From Syntrophorhabdus sp. PtaB.Bin047 (lineage in GTDB: Bacteria; Desulfobacterota; Syntrophorhabdia; Syntrophorhabdales; Syntrophorhabdaceae): 64,000 bases of DNA. The translations under genes were made by a program, and so were the position numbers. How positions within the stretch are numbered: position 1 is the first letter of the stretch; the number at the start of each line of letters is the position of its first letter. This document shows, one piece after another, positions 24,526 to 32,160 of the stretch. The stretch is from NCBI GenBank assembly GCA_002067235.1, contig MVQP01000001.1:1-64000 (forward strand), in the 5' to 3' direction. The notes under the pieces were generated by a model. It searched no databases and was not told the origin of the DNA. It saw only the letters and a program-made list of their open reading frames with translations.

Positions 24526-25167
24526 CTATTCCACTTTTATCGCCTGGCGGCCGAGCTTGCGGTAAAATGTCATCACCCCTTCGCACTTCGTTTTGAAGGT
24601 CTTTGCGATCACCGCCCACTTCCCGCCGTCGCCGTGGGGCGCTATCGTCAGGAAAACGTCGTCAGGCTTTGCGGAGCTGCCGAGGAACGAGAAGGCCTCC
24701 GCCTCCGTGGCGAAGGAATCCACGAGGAAATAGCAGAAGTTGGCCCGGTCCCTGCCGAGCCAGTCCCCACCCGATTCATCGGAAACGAACCTGGGCGGCG
24801 ACACGATCTTCCAGACGAGGGTCGGAGCCGAATAACTGCTTCCGTCCCTGCTTATCTTCGCCGGGCTGTAAATGAGCCTCACCTGCGCCGGAATGATGGC
24901 CCCTCCCTTCACCAGTTCGAGGTACAGGAGTTCATCGCGATACTCCCTGACAAAGTCGCGCAGCCTCTCCTCCATTTCCTGCCTGCAAAGGCGCGAGCCT
25001 TCCCGCCTGCCTTCCTCTTTGCCCTCTTCGCGTGCGGTCCGGAGAGATTCCGACTCGATGACATCCTCCGGAACCGCCCGGATGGTAGGGGCACATCCGG
25101 CAGCGGCGAGGAGTATTCCCGCCACGGCCGCGATGCAAATGAGCGAAAGGGTGTGCCTGCTTCTCAT
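24526..25167 (-). CDS. DotC/TraI-like T4SS outer-membrane lipoprotein
   Basis: A 213-residue lipoprotein: signal with lipobox AAAGC near residue 24. The body has TAREEGKEEGRREG, then a helix ending in ELLYLELVKGGAIIPAQV, then SPPRFVSDE and GGDWLG, the order of DotC, whose helical part is followed by a conserved 'PPVI' region and a PARFVS/TWRDYL-type segment. It is shorter than Legionella DotC (about 300) because of a short linker. The ATG at 25167 has GAGG upstream. DotC joins DotD and DotH in the outer-membrane core. Confidence 0.65.
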   Translation of the reverse strand: MRSRHTLSLICIAAVAGILLAAAGCAPTIRAVPEDVIESESLRTAREEGKEEGRREGSRLCRQEMEERLRDFVREYRDELLYLELVKGGAIIPAQVRLIYSPAKISRDGSSYSAPTLVWKIVSPPRFVSDESGGDWLGRDRANFCYFLVDSFATEAEAFSFLGSSAKPDDVFLTIAPHGDGGKWAVIAKTFKTKCEGVMTFYRKLGRQAIKVE

Positions 25168-25174
25168 AGCATCC

Positions 25175-25447
25175 TCATTTCCCGCTGGCCTTCGGATCAT
25201 CGACGGCGACGGTGACCGCTCCCGTTGCCGCCTGTCCCTGGCGAAACTGGTAAGGATATCCCACGGAGAAGGATCTTACGAAGGCGATCTGTCGTGAAAG
25301 GGCGTTTACGGTAGCGGAGGAAACCCTCTCCGAAAAGGGCACGGTGATTCTCTCCTGCGTCTGCGCAAAGAGCGGCGACATTGAACCGGATACCAGCGCG
25401 AGAAAGACCATGCAGCAGCTAACGCTTGCTAGAGAACGTCTTGCCAT
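25175..25447 (-). CDS. small secreted protein at the dotD position
   Basis: A 90-residue protein with a signal peptide (VSCCMVFLALVSGSMSPLFAQ) and a short mature part with no recognised motif. It has AAGGAGG eight bases before its ATG and overlaps the DotH-like gene's end. DotD usually is a larger lipoprotein with a lipobox; this one has neither, so the DotD comparison is positional only. It may be a small core-complex component. Confidence 0.55.
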   Translation of the reverse strand: MARRSLASVSCCMVFLALVSGSMSPLFAQTQERITVPFSERVSSATVNALSRQIAFVRSFSVGYPYQFRQGQAATGAVTVAVDDPKASGK

Positions 25448-26270
25448 CGACTACCCTCCTTACCGTTATTTCCCGGCTCCGTGAGGCCACGACGCTTGTC
25501 CCGTTGCCGAGGTCCAGGGCAAACTCGGCATTGCCCACGGGCATGACCTTTTCGGCGATCATGAAGACATGAAGCTCAGGTTTCACGAGTTTCATCATCC
25601 GTATGAAGGGATAGGTCCCGAGATCTGTCAGTGACGGTGCCCTGCCTTCAAGGAGAATGTCCTCGACGGTACCCTTTTCGGGGATGCGCTGCGTCGTGAT
25701 GATGCGCACGATCGCGTCGGTTATGTCAGCCATACCACCCATGCCCGACCGCCTTACGTTGATGGTGAGGTCCGCCTCTCCCGATGCCCCGTTCTCGACA
25801 AGCAGATAGTGGTGGGGCACCTGGTCCCCCGCCTGCGTTCTTTCAAAAACGATAATGTTCGTTGACTTGAATTCTCTCACCGGAAAAACGATGAGGGAAT
25901 TGCCTCTCGTCTCGATGCTGAATTTCTCCCTCGCGCCGATCGCAATATCGTCGACGGTGAAACTGTAAGGGAGATTGATGACGCTGCCATACCCGTATGC
26001 GAGACGTATAGCTGGCACCACACCCGGCACTTCGTCGATGTCGCGCTCCCTCGTGCGAGTCAACTCACGGTCTTTTTCAATGAGCGGCTTCAAGCGCTGC
26101 GCTTTTTCCTTCATCTCGAGAATGTCCTTCTCCGGAAGATCGAAGGGCGGAACGACGATCTGCTCCTGTGTCTGCTGCTTCGCGGTCTCCGGAGGCTGTT
26201 CCGGTGCGGCCTCAACCACCGGCAGGCTCAGAAAAACGGACAATATACAGGCCGAAAGGGTTTTCCACAC
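25419..26270 (-). CDS. DotH/TraN or VirB9/TraK-like core-complex protein
   Basis: A 283-residue secreted protein: signal peptide ending VVEAA, a helical stretch with PPFDLPEKDILEMKEKA (the N-terminal pattern of DotH/TraN), then a beta-rich domain (LAYGYGSVINLPY, FSIETRGNSLIVFPVREF, NIIVFERTQAGDQ) that resembles the N-terminal domain of VirB9/TraK/DotH. It is a likely component of the outer-membrane channel ring. The GTG at 26270 has GGAG upstream. Overlap of 59 bp with the DotI-like gene suggests coupling. Confidence 0.65.
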   Translation of the reverse strand: MWKTLSACILSVFLSLPVVEAAPEQPPETAKQQTQEQIVVPPFDLPEKDILEMKEKAQRLKPLIEKDRELTRTRERDIDEVPGVVPAIRLAYGYGSVINLPYSFTVDDIAIGAREKFSIETRGNSLIVFPVREFKSTNIIVFERTQAGDQVPHHYLLVENGASGEADLTINVRRSGMGGMADITDAIVRIITTQRIPEKGTVEDILLEGRAPSLTDLGTYPFIRMMKLVKPELHVFMIAEKVMPVGNAEFALDLGNGTSVVASRSREITVRRVVDGKTFSSKR

Positions 26271-26901
26271 TGCGCACTCCTTTGTACAGCTTTATCTCGT
26301 ACGTCTTTACCTTGAGGTCCTCGCTCGCCGCTTCCTCTCCAACCACACGCACGGCATTGAGCCTGACCGAGGCAAGAACAACCGCTTCCCTGCCGCGTAT
26401 CTTCGAGTCCTTGAGGGCATTCCACTCGGCGGTGACGATGAGCTTTTGATCCGACAGGGACTTAAGGTAATTGTCCCGGTACGGCTCATAGAAGGCCTTG
26501 AAAGACGCGGGATCGAAACGCTTCGACACGCGACTTATCCGGTTGGTGAGATCGCTTTGTGATCTCACCTCCACATAGGTCCAGCCGAGGATGTCCCTGA
26601 TCGCGTCCCTGCAGAAGATCTCAAGCTCTGGCCAATGGATCCTGTCGGGATCGTCGACGCGGACGAGAGATGGCCTTCCCGTGGAATCCATGAAGACGAT
26701 CTTGTCCTTTCCTTTTCCGGCAACCACGATGACGATCGATGCCACCACCATGATGATGCTGAGAACCACCGTCGCGACGGGAATGACGAGAAGGGCCCTC
26801 GATGTGAGTTTCAATCCCCGGAATATGCCTATCTCTATTGCAAGGGCCTCTCCGCCATCGGTCAGAGGAACCTTCTTCTTTTCTTTCCTGAAGACTGCCA
26901 T
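26212..26901 (-). CDS. DotI/VirB8-like inner-membrane T4SS protein
   Basis: A 229-residue bitopic protein: cytoplasmic N-terminus of about 30 residues, one membrane helix (LLVIPVATVVLSIIMVVASIVIVVAG) and a periplasmic domain of about 165 residues ending in NPFGLYIVRFSEP. The order (W near the start of the domain, FDPASFKAFYEPYRDNY, then beta strands) suits the VirB8/DotI/TraM fold. The ATG at 26901 has AGGAG upstream and is chosen over the longer frame, which would put a hydrophobic tail from noncoding sequence at the N-terminus. Confidence 0.65.
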   Translation of the reverse strand: MAVFRKEKKKVPLTDGGEALAIEIGIFRGLKLTSRALLVIPVATVVLSIIMVVASIVIVVAGKGKDKIVFMDSTGRPSLVRVDDPDRIHWPELEIFCRDAIRDILGWTYVEVRSQSDLTNRISRVSKRFDPASFKAFYEPYRDNYLKSLSDQKLIVTAEWNALKDSKIRGREAVVLASVRLNAVRVVGEEAASEDLKVKTYEIKLYKGVRSVENPFGLYIVRFSEPAGG

Positions 26902-26977
26902 CCATCTCCTGCTATATGGTAAATAGCACCATCGAACACTGAAATACTTGTACAGTGGGACGTTGGAGGGATTTTTT

Positions 26978-27232
26978 GTGACTGAATTGATCACCAGGCT
27001 GATCAGCAACACACAGACCATGGCCTCTCCCCTGATGCCCGTTCTGGGAACCTTCCTCATCATCAAGGGCCTCATAAGACTTGCCAATGGAAACGAGGCC
27101 GCGAAGGGAGGAGCCGGGGGTGGAAAGATGATTATCATCGGGGCCTTCCTGACATGCTACAAGCTGACCTCGTGGATCGTCATCTCCACCCTCACCCGGT
27201 GCGGCCTGTATCTTGGCAACGCCGGTCTGTAG
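26978..27232 (+). CDS. plus-strand two-helix membrane protein, VirB2/DotP-like candidate
   Basis: An 84-residue protein on the strand opposite to all other T4SS genes. GTG at 26978 lies seven bases after GGAGGG, a strong site. It has helices around MPVLGTFLIIKGLIRL and KMIIIGAFLTCYKLTSWIVI with a loop NGNEAAKGGAGGG between them. Layout and loop resemble the protein encoded at 23642-24034. Its 3' end overlaps the 3' end of the coupling-protein gene by 41 bp. It fills the space between DotI- and DotL-like genes, so it probably belongs to the system. Confidence 0.6.
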   Translation: MTELITRLISNTQTMASPLMPVLGTFLIIKGLIRLANGNEAAKGGAGGGKMIIIGAFLTCYKLTSWIVISTLTRCGLYLGNAGL

Positions 27233-28934
27233 ACCTTCCCTCCTGCAAGGTGTCCACTGTCGCCTTCTTCACATATTTCATCAGTCTCAACTGCTTCACG
27301 TCACCCGTCGGGGGAATGTAGCGCGCTCTAAACCGTCTCACCTCATCTCCGGCAAAGATATATCCTTCACCGACATTGAGCCCGGCCAGGTCTCTCATCT
27401 CTATGCGGCTGCCTTTCTGAAAGGCATAGGTGCCGTCCCAATTACCAAGGCTCTCCATCATCTTGCTGTCGTTCCGGATGTTGGGCATCATGAAGAAGGA
27501 TTCGCCCGCCCGCTCTGCCAGAAATTTCGCCGTGTCCGTATCCTCCACCTTCATAACGATCTTGTAGTTCGTGTTTCCGATGAGCCGCTTTGCGTCCGTT
27601 TCCGACGCCTTGAAGAGCGATGCAAGCTCCTGAACGGATATGATGACGCCAAAACCGAGCGAGCGTCCCTGGGCAAGGATGGTATCGAACCCTTCGACGG
27701 CATAGGAACCGTACTCGTCGGCAATGAGGGTGAAGGGAACCGAGGGCCTGCGGCGGCGGACATCACGCCGTATCTCTTCGTAATTCCCTTCCACTCTCGT
27801 TCCGAGGGCCGTCGTCAAAGCGATCTTGAAGGCATTCAGGGCAAGCCTCCCCAGGGCCTGAAGGGTCGAGATGGAATACGACAGGGAGGGAAGGAGAACG
27901 ACAAGAATTCGGCTGTTTGACACCACGTCGACCATGTCGATCTCGGGCGCGTCGGTATCGAAGATTCTGTTGAAGGTCCCGGCGAGGAGATCAAGGGGGG
28001 CGCCCCACTGCTGAACGAAGAATCCGTATTGCCTGAGGGCCTCCCCGGCCGCGGGAGACATCCGGCCCTGGCCCCTGTTGCGGTATTCCTCCCAGCCGGG
28101 CAGGTCGCCGAGAAGCCCTCTCAGTCGGGCCTTCACCGGCTGCCCGACGTCGTACAGGGGATACCTTTCATCAGCCTCTAGGGATAGGAGTTCATCGAAG
28201 GCAAGATGCTTTCGCACCTCGGACGGTGTGAGGACATACTCTCCAAAGACCTCGGGGTGGTCCCTCCTGTAGACAAGCTGAGTAAGCACTGCTTTCATCA
28301 GTATCTTGCCCCGCTCCTGCCAGTAGACCTGATCCCCTTCAGCCTGCTTCAGGAAACCCGTCATGATCTCGGAGAGGAAATCGGCGTCGCCGTATGTCAT
28401 GAAGTTGAACGTGTGGGACTGGGAAGGGTTGAGGAAATTGAGCACCAGGAGGTCTTCCACGCGGTCGCACTTCTCGATGATCTCGTAGAGCACTTCATAG
28501 GTGTCGGTGACGTCCGACTTGCCGTCGATGAAACAGAAGCCTCCCCCGAGCCTCATGATGGAGTCGGCGATGGTCCTGATGGCTGTCGTCTTGCCCGACC
28601 CTGTCGTGCCGATGAGCATCCCGTGGCGGGTCAGCTCCCCGATGGGGAGCATGACGGGCAGGCCGTACTGGTCCTTCCCGAGAAACACGGCAGTCTCACC
28701 CTCGCGGCGCGCGAAAACGGGGGCGGGTGAATTCGACGATGCCATGAGTTGCACGACAAGCCCGACACCAAATAGACAGCAGGCGGCAAAAGGGCTTAGA
28801 AAGGCGATGGCGATGGAAACAGCCGTCATCATCCAGGGGTTGACCCACCGGATCTTCAGCCATGTTTCGGGACTTAGCCGCGAGGCAGGGGCTATCCTTG
28901 CCCGGTGCGCCCTTTCATCGATGGAACGTGCCAT
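27192..28934 (-). CDS. DotL/TraD-type coupling ATPase (type IV coupling protein)
   Basis: About 580 residues. Two N-terminal membrane helices (MMTAVSIAIAFLSPFAACCLFGVGLVVQL) precede a RecA-like ATPase with Walker A IGTTGSGKTT, the FCFIDGKSDVTD block, Walker B FTLIADEYGS and the motif GFGVIISVQELA. This is the plan of VirD4/TraD/DotL proteins, which hand DNA or protein substrate to the channel. The first in-frame GTG (28988) adds 18 residues; I use the ATG at 28934, although neither start has a strong ribosome site. DotL/TrbC is the nearest type given the neighbours. It is divergent from proS. Confidence 0.85.
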   Translation of the reverse strand: MARSIDERAHRARIAPASRLSPETWLKIRWVNPWMMTAVSIAIAFLSPFAACCLFGVGLVVQLMASSNSPAPVFARREGETAVFLGKDQYGLPVMLPIGELTRHGMLIGTTGSGKTTAIRTIADSIMRLGGGFCFIDGKSDVTDTYEVLYEIIEKCDRVEDLLVLNFLNPSQSHTFNFMTYGDADFLSEIMTGFLKQAEGDQVYWQERGKILMKAVLTQLVYRRDHPEVFGEYVLTPSEVRKHLAFDELLSLEADERYPLYDVGQPVKARLRGLLGDLPGWEEYRNRGQGRMSPAAGEALRQYGFFVQQWGAPLDLLAGTFNRIFDTDAPEIDMVDVVSNSRILVVLLPSLSYSISTLQALGRLALNAFKIALTTALGTRVEGNYEEIRRDVRRRRPSVPFTLIADEYGSYAVEGFDTILAQGRSLGFGVIISVQELASLFKASETDAKRLIGNTNYKIVMKVEDTDTAKFLAERAGESFFMMPNIRNDSKMMESLGNWDGTYAFQKGSRIEMRDLAGLNVGEGYIFAGDEVRRFRARYIPPTGDVKQLRLMKYVKKATVDTLQEGRSTDRRCQDTGRTG

Positions 28935-28994
28935 GTTAACAGGAATAGCAGAGGAAAGGGTTTCAGGTTTCAGGTTCAAAGACTTCACCCCGTT

Positions 28995-29049
28995 TGCGCG
29001 CTTGAGCGCGCAGACCCGTGCGCCCGTCTGCCCGTTTGCGCGAAGCGCA
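28995..29049. repeat. two hairpin repeats in the coupling gene-proS space
   Basis: TGCGCGC (28995-29001) and GCGCGCA (29006-29012) form a perfect 7-bp stem; a second, TGCGC (29037-29041) with GCGCA (29045-29049), repeats the pattern, both followed by AGAC. They lie between divergent genes so they are not simple terminators; they may be REP-like. Upstream at 28961-28978 the CAGGTTTCAGGTTC sequence is another short repeat. Confidence 0.5.
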
Positions 29050-29145
29050 GACTATTGCTCGCAGGGCCAAATCATGGTACATTCTGACGGTTTGGCGGTC
29101 CCGTTTCCAGACGCTCGAACACATATCTCAGTTGAAGGAGCAATC

Positions 29146-30858
29146 ATGCTGTTCTCGAAAATGTTCATCCCCACCGTTAAGGAAGACCCGAAAGAGGCCG
29201 AGGTCGCGAGCCATCGCCTCATGCTGAGGGCCGGGTTTATCAGGCGGCTGGCGTCCGGCGTGTACACCTGGCTTCCGCTCGGGCTCAGGTCGCTGAGGAA
29301 GGTGGAGCAGATCATCCGTGAGGAGATGAACCGGAAGGGCGCCCAGGAGATCCTCATGCCCGCTGTTCAGCCGAAGGAGCTCTGGGTCGAGAGCACGCGG
29401 TGGGAAAAATACGGCAAGGAGCTCCTGCGCTTCGTCGACAGGAACAACCGCGAGCTGTGCCTCGGACCCACCCACGAGGAGGTGGTCACCGACCTCGTCA
29501 GGAGGGAGGTGAAGTCCTACAAGGACCTCCCCGTCAACCTGTACCAGATCCAGAACAAGTTCCGCGACGAGATCAGGCCCCGCTTCGGGATCATGCGCTC
29601 CCGCGAGTTCTCCATGAAAGATGCCTACAGCTTCGATGCCGACGAGCCCGGGGCCGAGAAGAGCTACATGGAGATGTACGAGGCGTACGTCAGCATCTTC
29701 ACCCGGTGCGGGTTCCGGTTCCGCGTTGTCGAGGCAGACACGGGGCAGATAGGCGGGAGCTTCTCCCATGAGTTCATGGTGCTCGCCGACACCGGTGAGG
29801 ACATCATCATTTCCTGCGACACCTGCGGCTATGCCGCGAACCTGGAAAGGGCCGAGGTGGGATTCACGGAAAGGCCCGTCTCCGGGAAGAAAGGCCTCCA
29901 CAGGCGCGTGGAGACACCGAACCAGAGGAAGATAGACGAGGTTTCCTCGTTCCTCGGGATAACGCCGGACAAGCTCCTCAAGACCATAATCTACAACACG
30001 GACAAAGGGACGATCGGCGTCCTCGTCCGGGGCGACAGGGAGATAAACGACACGAAGCTGAAGAACCTCCTTAAGCTGGAGGAAATGGAGCTTGCCGACG
30101 AGAGGACCATCGAAGAAGCGACCGGCGGGCCCCTTGGCTTCTCCGGCCCCATCGGCCTTTCCATTCCCCTTTACGCCGACATGGACCTCAAGTTCATGGA
30201 GGACTTCGTGATAGGCGGCAACGAACGTGATGTCCACGTGGTGGACGTCAACGTGGGCGATTTCACGGTCAAGGGCTTCTACGACATAAAGGTGGCCGTG
30301 GCCGGCGACCGCTGCCCACGGTGCGAGGGCGGGAAGCTCGTCGCGACGCGGGGCATCGAGGTGGGACACATCTTCAAGCTGGGCCTCAAGTACAGCAAGG
30401 CGATGAACGCCACCTTCCTCGACAGCGAGGGCAAGGACCAGTTCATGGTCATGGGATGCTATGGGATCGGCGTCGGCAGGACCGTGGCCGCCGCCATCGA
30501 ACAGGGCAACGACGAGAACGGCATGATACTGCCCCTGCCGATCGCCCCCTTCGAGGTGGATGTGCTGCCCGTGAACACGACCCACGAGGAGAGCATGAAG
30601 GTCGCCCGTCAGATATACGAGGAGCTCCTGGCGAACGGCGTCGACGCCATCCTTGACGACCGCGACGAGCGCCCGGGCGTCAAGTTCAAGGATTGCGACC
30701 TCATCGGGATACCCCTTCGGATCACGATAGGGGAGCGGGGCCTCAAGGAAGGCATCGTGGAGATAAAACGCCGGGACAGCAAGGAATTCGAAAAGGTGCC
30801 CGTAGCAGAGGCGGCACGGAGGGTCATGAACTATGTTGAAGACGCTAAACACTGCTGA
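29146..30858 (+). CDS. proS: prolyl-tRNA synthetase
   Basis: A 570-residue bacterial-type class II synthetase. Motif 2-like GPTHEEVVTDLVRREV, RDEIRPRFGIMRSREFSMKDAY and the C-terminal anticodon domain (PLPIAPFEVDVLPVN) are present, with the YbaK-like editing insertion between about residues 225 and 395. It charges tRNA-Pro with proline. The ATG at 29146 has GAAGGAG eight bases upstream and gives the standard N-terminus; the longer upstream frame comes from the coupling-gene region. It overlaps the next gene by 26 bp. Confidence 0.97.
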   Translation: MLFSKMFIPTVKEDPKEAEVASHRLMLRAGFIRRLASGVYTWLPLGLRSLRKVEQIIREEMNRKGAQEILMPAVQPKELWVESTRWEKYGKELLRFVDRNNRELCLGPTHEEVVTDLVRREVKSYKDLPVNLYQIQNKFRDEIRPRFGIMRSREFSMKDAYSFDADEPGAEKSYMEMYEAYVSIFTRCGFRFRVVEADTGQIGGSFSHEFMVLADTGEDIIISCDTCGYAANLERAEVGFTERPVSGKKGLHRRVETPNQRKIDEVSSFLGITPDKLLKTIIYNTDKGTIGVLVRGDREINDTKLKNLLKLEEMELADERTIEEATGGPLGFSGPIGLSIPLYADMDLKFMEDFVIGGNERDVHVVDVNVGDFTVKGFYDIKVAVAGDRCPRCEGGKLVATRGIEVGHIFKLGLKYSKAMNATFLDSEGKDQFMVMGCYGIGVGRTVAAAIEQGNDENGMILPLPIAPFEVDVLPVNTTHEESMKVARQIYEELLANGVDAILDDRDERPGVKFKDCDLIGIPLRITIGERGLKEGIVEIKRRDSKEFEKVPVAEAARRVMNYVEDAKHC

Positions 30859-32038
30859 TCTCACACCGAAGGAAGAGGTAACGGCGCGGATCGACAAGCT
30901 CCGCAAGGGGATGGTGGAGAAGGGCATAGAGCTCGCCGTCATCCTGCAGAACGTGGACATCTTCTATTTCACGGGAACGGTCCAGCGCGGGGTCCTCGTG
31001 GTGTCGGCCGAACAGGGGCCGGAATTCTTCGTCGAAAAGAGCATCTATCGCGCCGGAATGGAGACGCCCCTCGACGTCATACCCATCAAGCGGGACAAAG
31101 AGGTCAAGGACATCCTCGCGGAGAAGAAGATGCTCCACGGAAGATGCGCCATGGAGCTCGACGTCGTTCCCGTCGCGATCTGCGAACGATGGAAATCCCT
31201 CCTCGGCAGGGACAGGATGGAAGACCTCTCCCAGATCATCAGGGACGTGAGACTCATAAAGAGCGAGTTCGAGGTCGCCCAGTTCCGAAAGTCCGGCGAG
31301 ATCGTGGAGCATGTCTTTGAAAAGGCGAAGGACATCATAAAGGAAGGGATGCGGGAGATCGATATTGACGCCGAACTCGTCGCCGAGGGAAGGAAATGGG
31401 GCCACCAGGGATTCCTCAGGATGCGGGGCCTCAACCAGGAGATGATGAACCTTTACGTCACCCACGGTTACTCCACGACGATCACGTCCGGGGCCGATGT
31501 ACCCATATCCGGGGTGGGCGTGACCCACGCCATCGGCCAAGGGGCCTCCGTCAACGTCGTGAAACGGGGCATCCCCGTGATCGTCGATTACGGCGGCGGA
31601 TACAACGGGTACATCACCGACGAGACGCGGGCATACGCGGTAGGGGGGCCTTTGAAAGAGCTCTTTCAGAAGCCCTTCGAGGTGGCCCGGGACATCATCA
31701 ATGAGACGATTGACATCGCGAAGGAAGGGACCGACGCGACGGAGGTCTTCGGAAAGGCCATGGACCGGGTCAGGGCCGCGGGTCTGGAAGAGCATTTCAT
31801 GGGCCACGGGGAGGGCCAGGTGAGCTTCATCGGTCACGGCCTCGGCCTCGAGATCAACGAGCTTCCCGTCATCACGCCGCGGCACAGGATGATACTCAAA
31901 GAGGGCATGGTCTTCGCCTTCGAGCCGAAGTTCATCTTCCCCGGCGAAGGCGCCATAGGAATAGAGGTGGACTTCGTCGTCAGAGAGAACGGCCTGGAAA
32001 GGCTGACGACGACACCGCTGGATATAGTGTACGTCTAA
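30833..32038 (+). CDS. M24B peptidase, Xaa-Pro aminopeptidase-like
   Basis: A 401-residue pita-bread-fold peptidase. The N-terminal creatinase-like domain (about 1-150) is followed by the M24 catalytic domain with metal ligands in VDYGGGYNGYITDETRA, FIGHGLGLEINELP and the terminal GIEVDF segment; the histidine of the GHG block is present. These enzymes cut an N-terminal residue before proline, or are creatinase/prolidase relatives. It overlaps proS by 26 bp, so the two are co-transcribed. Confidence 0.88.
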   Translation: MLKTLNTADLTPKEEVTARIDKLRKGMVEKGIELAVILQNVDIFYFTGTVQRGVLVVSAEQGPEFFVEKSIYRAGMETPLDVIPIKRDKEVKDILAEKKMLHGRCAMELDVVPVAICERWKSLLGRDRMEDLSQIIRDVRLIKSEFEVAQFRKSGEIVEHVFEKAKDIIKEGMREIDIDAELVAEGRKWGHQGFLRMRGLNQEMMNLYVTHGYSTTITSGADVPISGVGVTHAIGQGASVNVVKRGIPVIVDYGGGYNGYITDETRAYAVGGPLKELFQKPFEVARDIINETIDIAKEGTDATEVFGKAMDRVRAAGLEEHFMGHGEGQVSFIGHGLGLEINELPVITPRHRMILKEGMVFAFEPKFIFPGEGAIGIEVDFVVRENGLERLTTTPLDIVYV

Positions 32039-32070
32039 GGTTCCAGGTTCCAGGCTCCAGGCTCAATATC
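32039..32070 (+). repeat. tandem short repeat after the peptidase gene
   Basis: GGTTCCAGGTTCCAGGCTCCAGGCT is a tandem array of a GGTTCCA-like unit, similar in style to the GTTCAAAG array at 37804. No clear inverted partner is seen nearby. It lies in the spacer before the radical SAM gene; it may be part of a dispersed repeat family. Confidence 0.5.
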
Positions 32071-32160
32071 TTTTTGGCGTTCTGGCCTGTGACCTGCAAC
32101 GTGTTACCCGTGATGCAGGTTTTGTCGCCCGGCCGCACCCCGGCGACGCAGGTGGTATTC

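Noticed and set aside
1-29000. integrase, relaxase or transposase marking an ICE
   Set aside because: No protein with tyrosine- or serine-recombinase, MOB relaxase or transposase motifs was found in the window, so mobility is not claimed.
29128-30960. 610-codon minus-strand open frame
   Set aside because: It is antisense to proS, which is complete and unambiguous.
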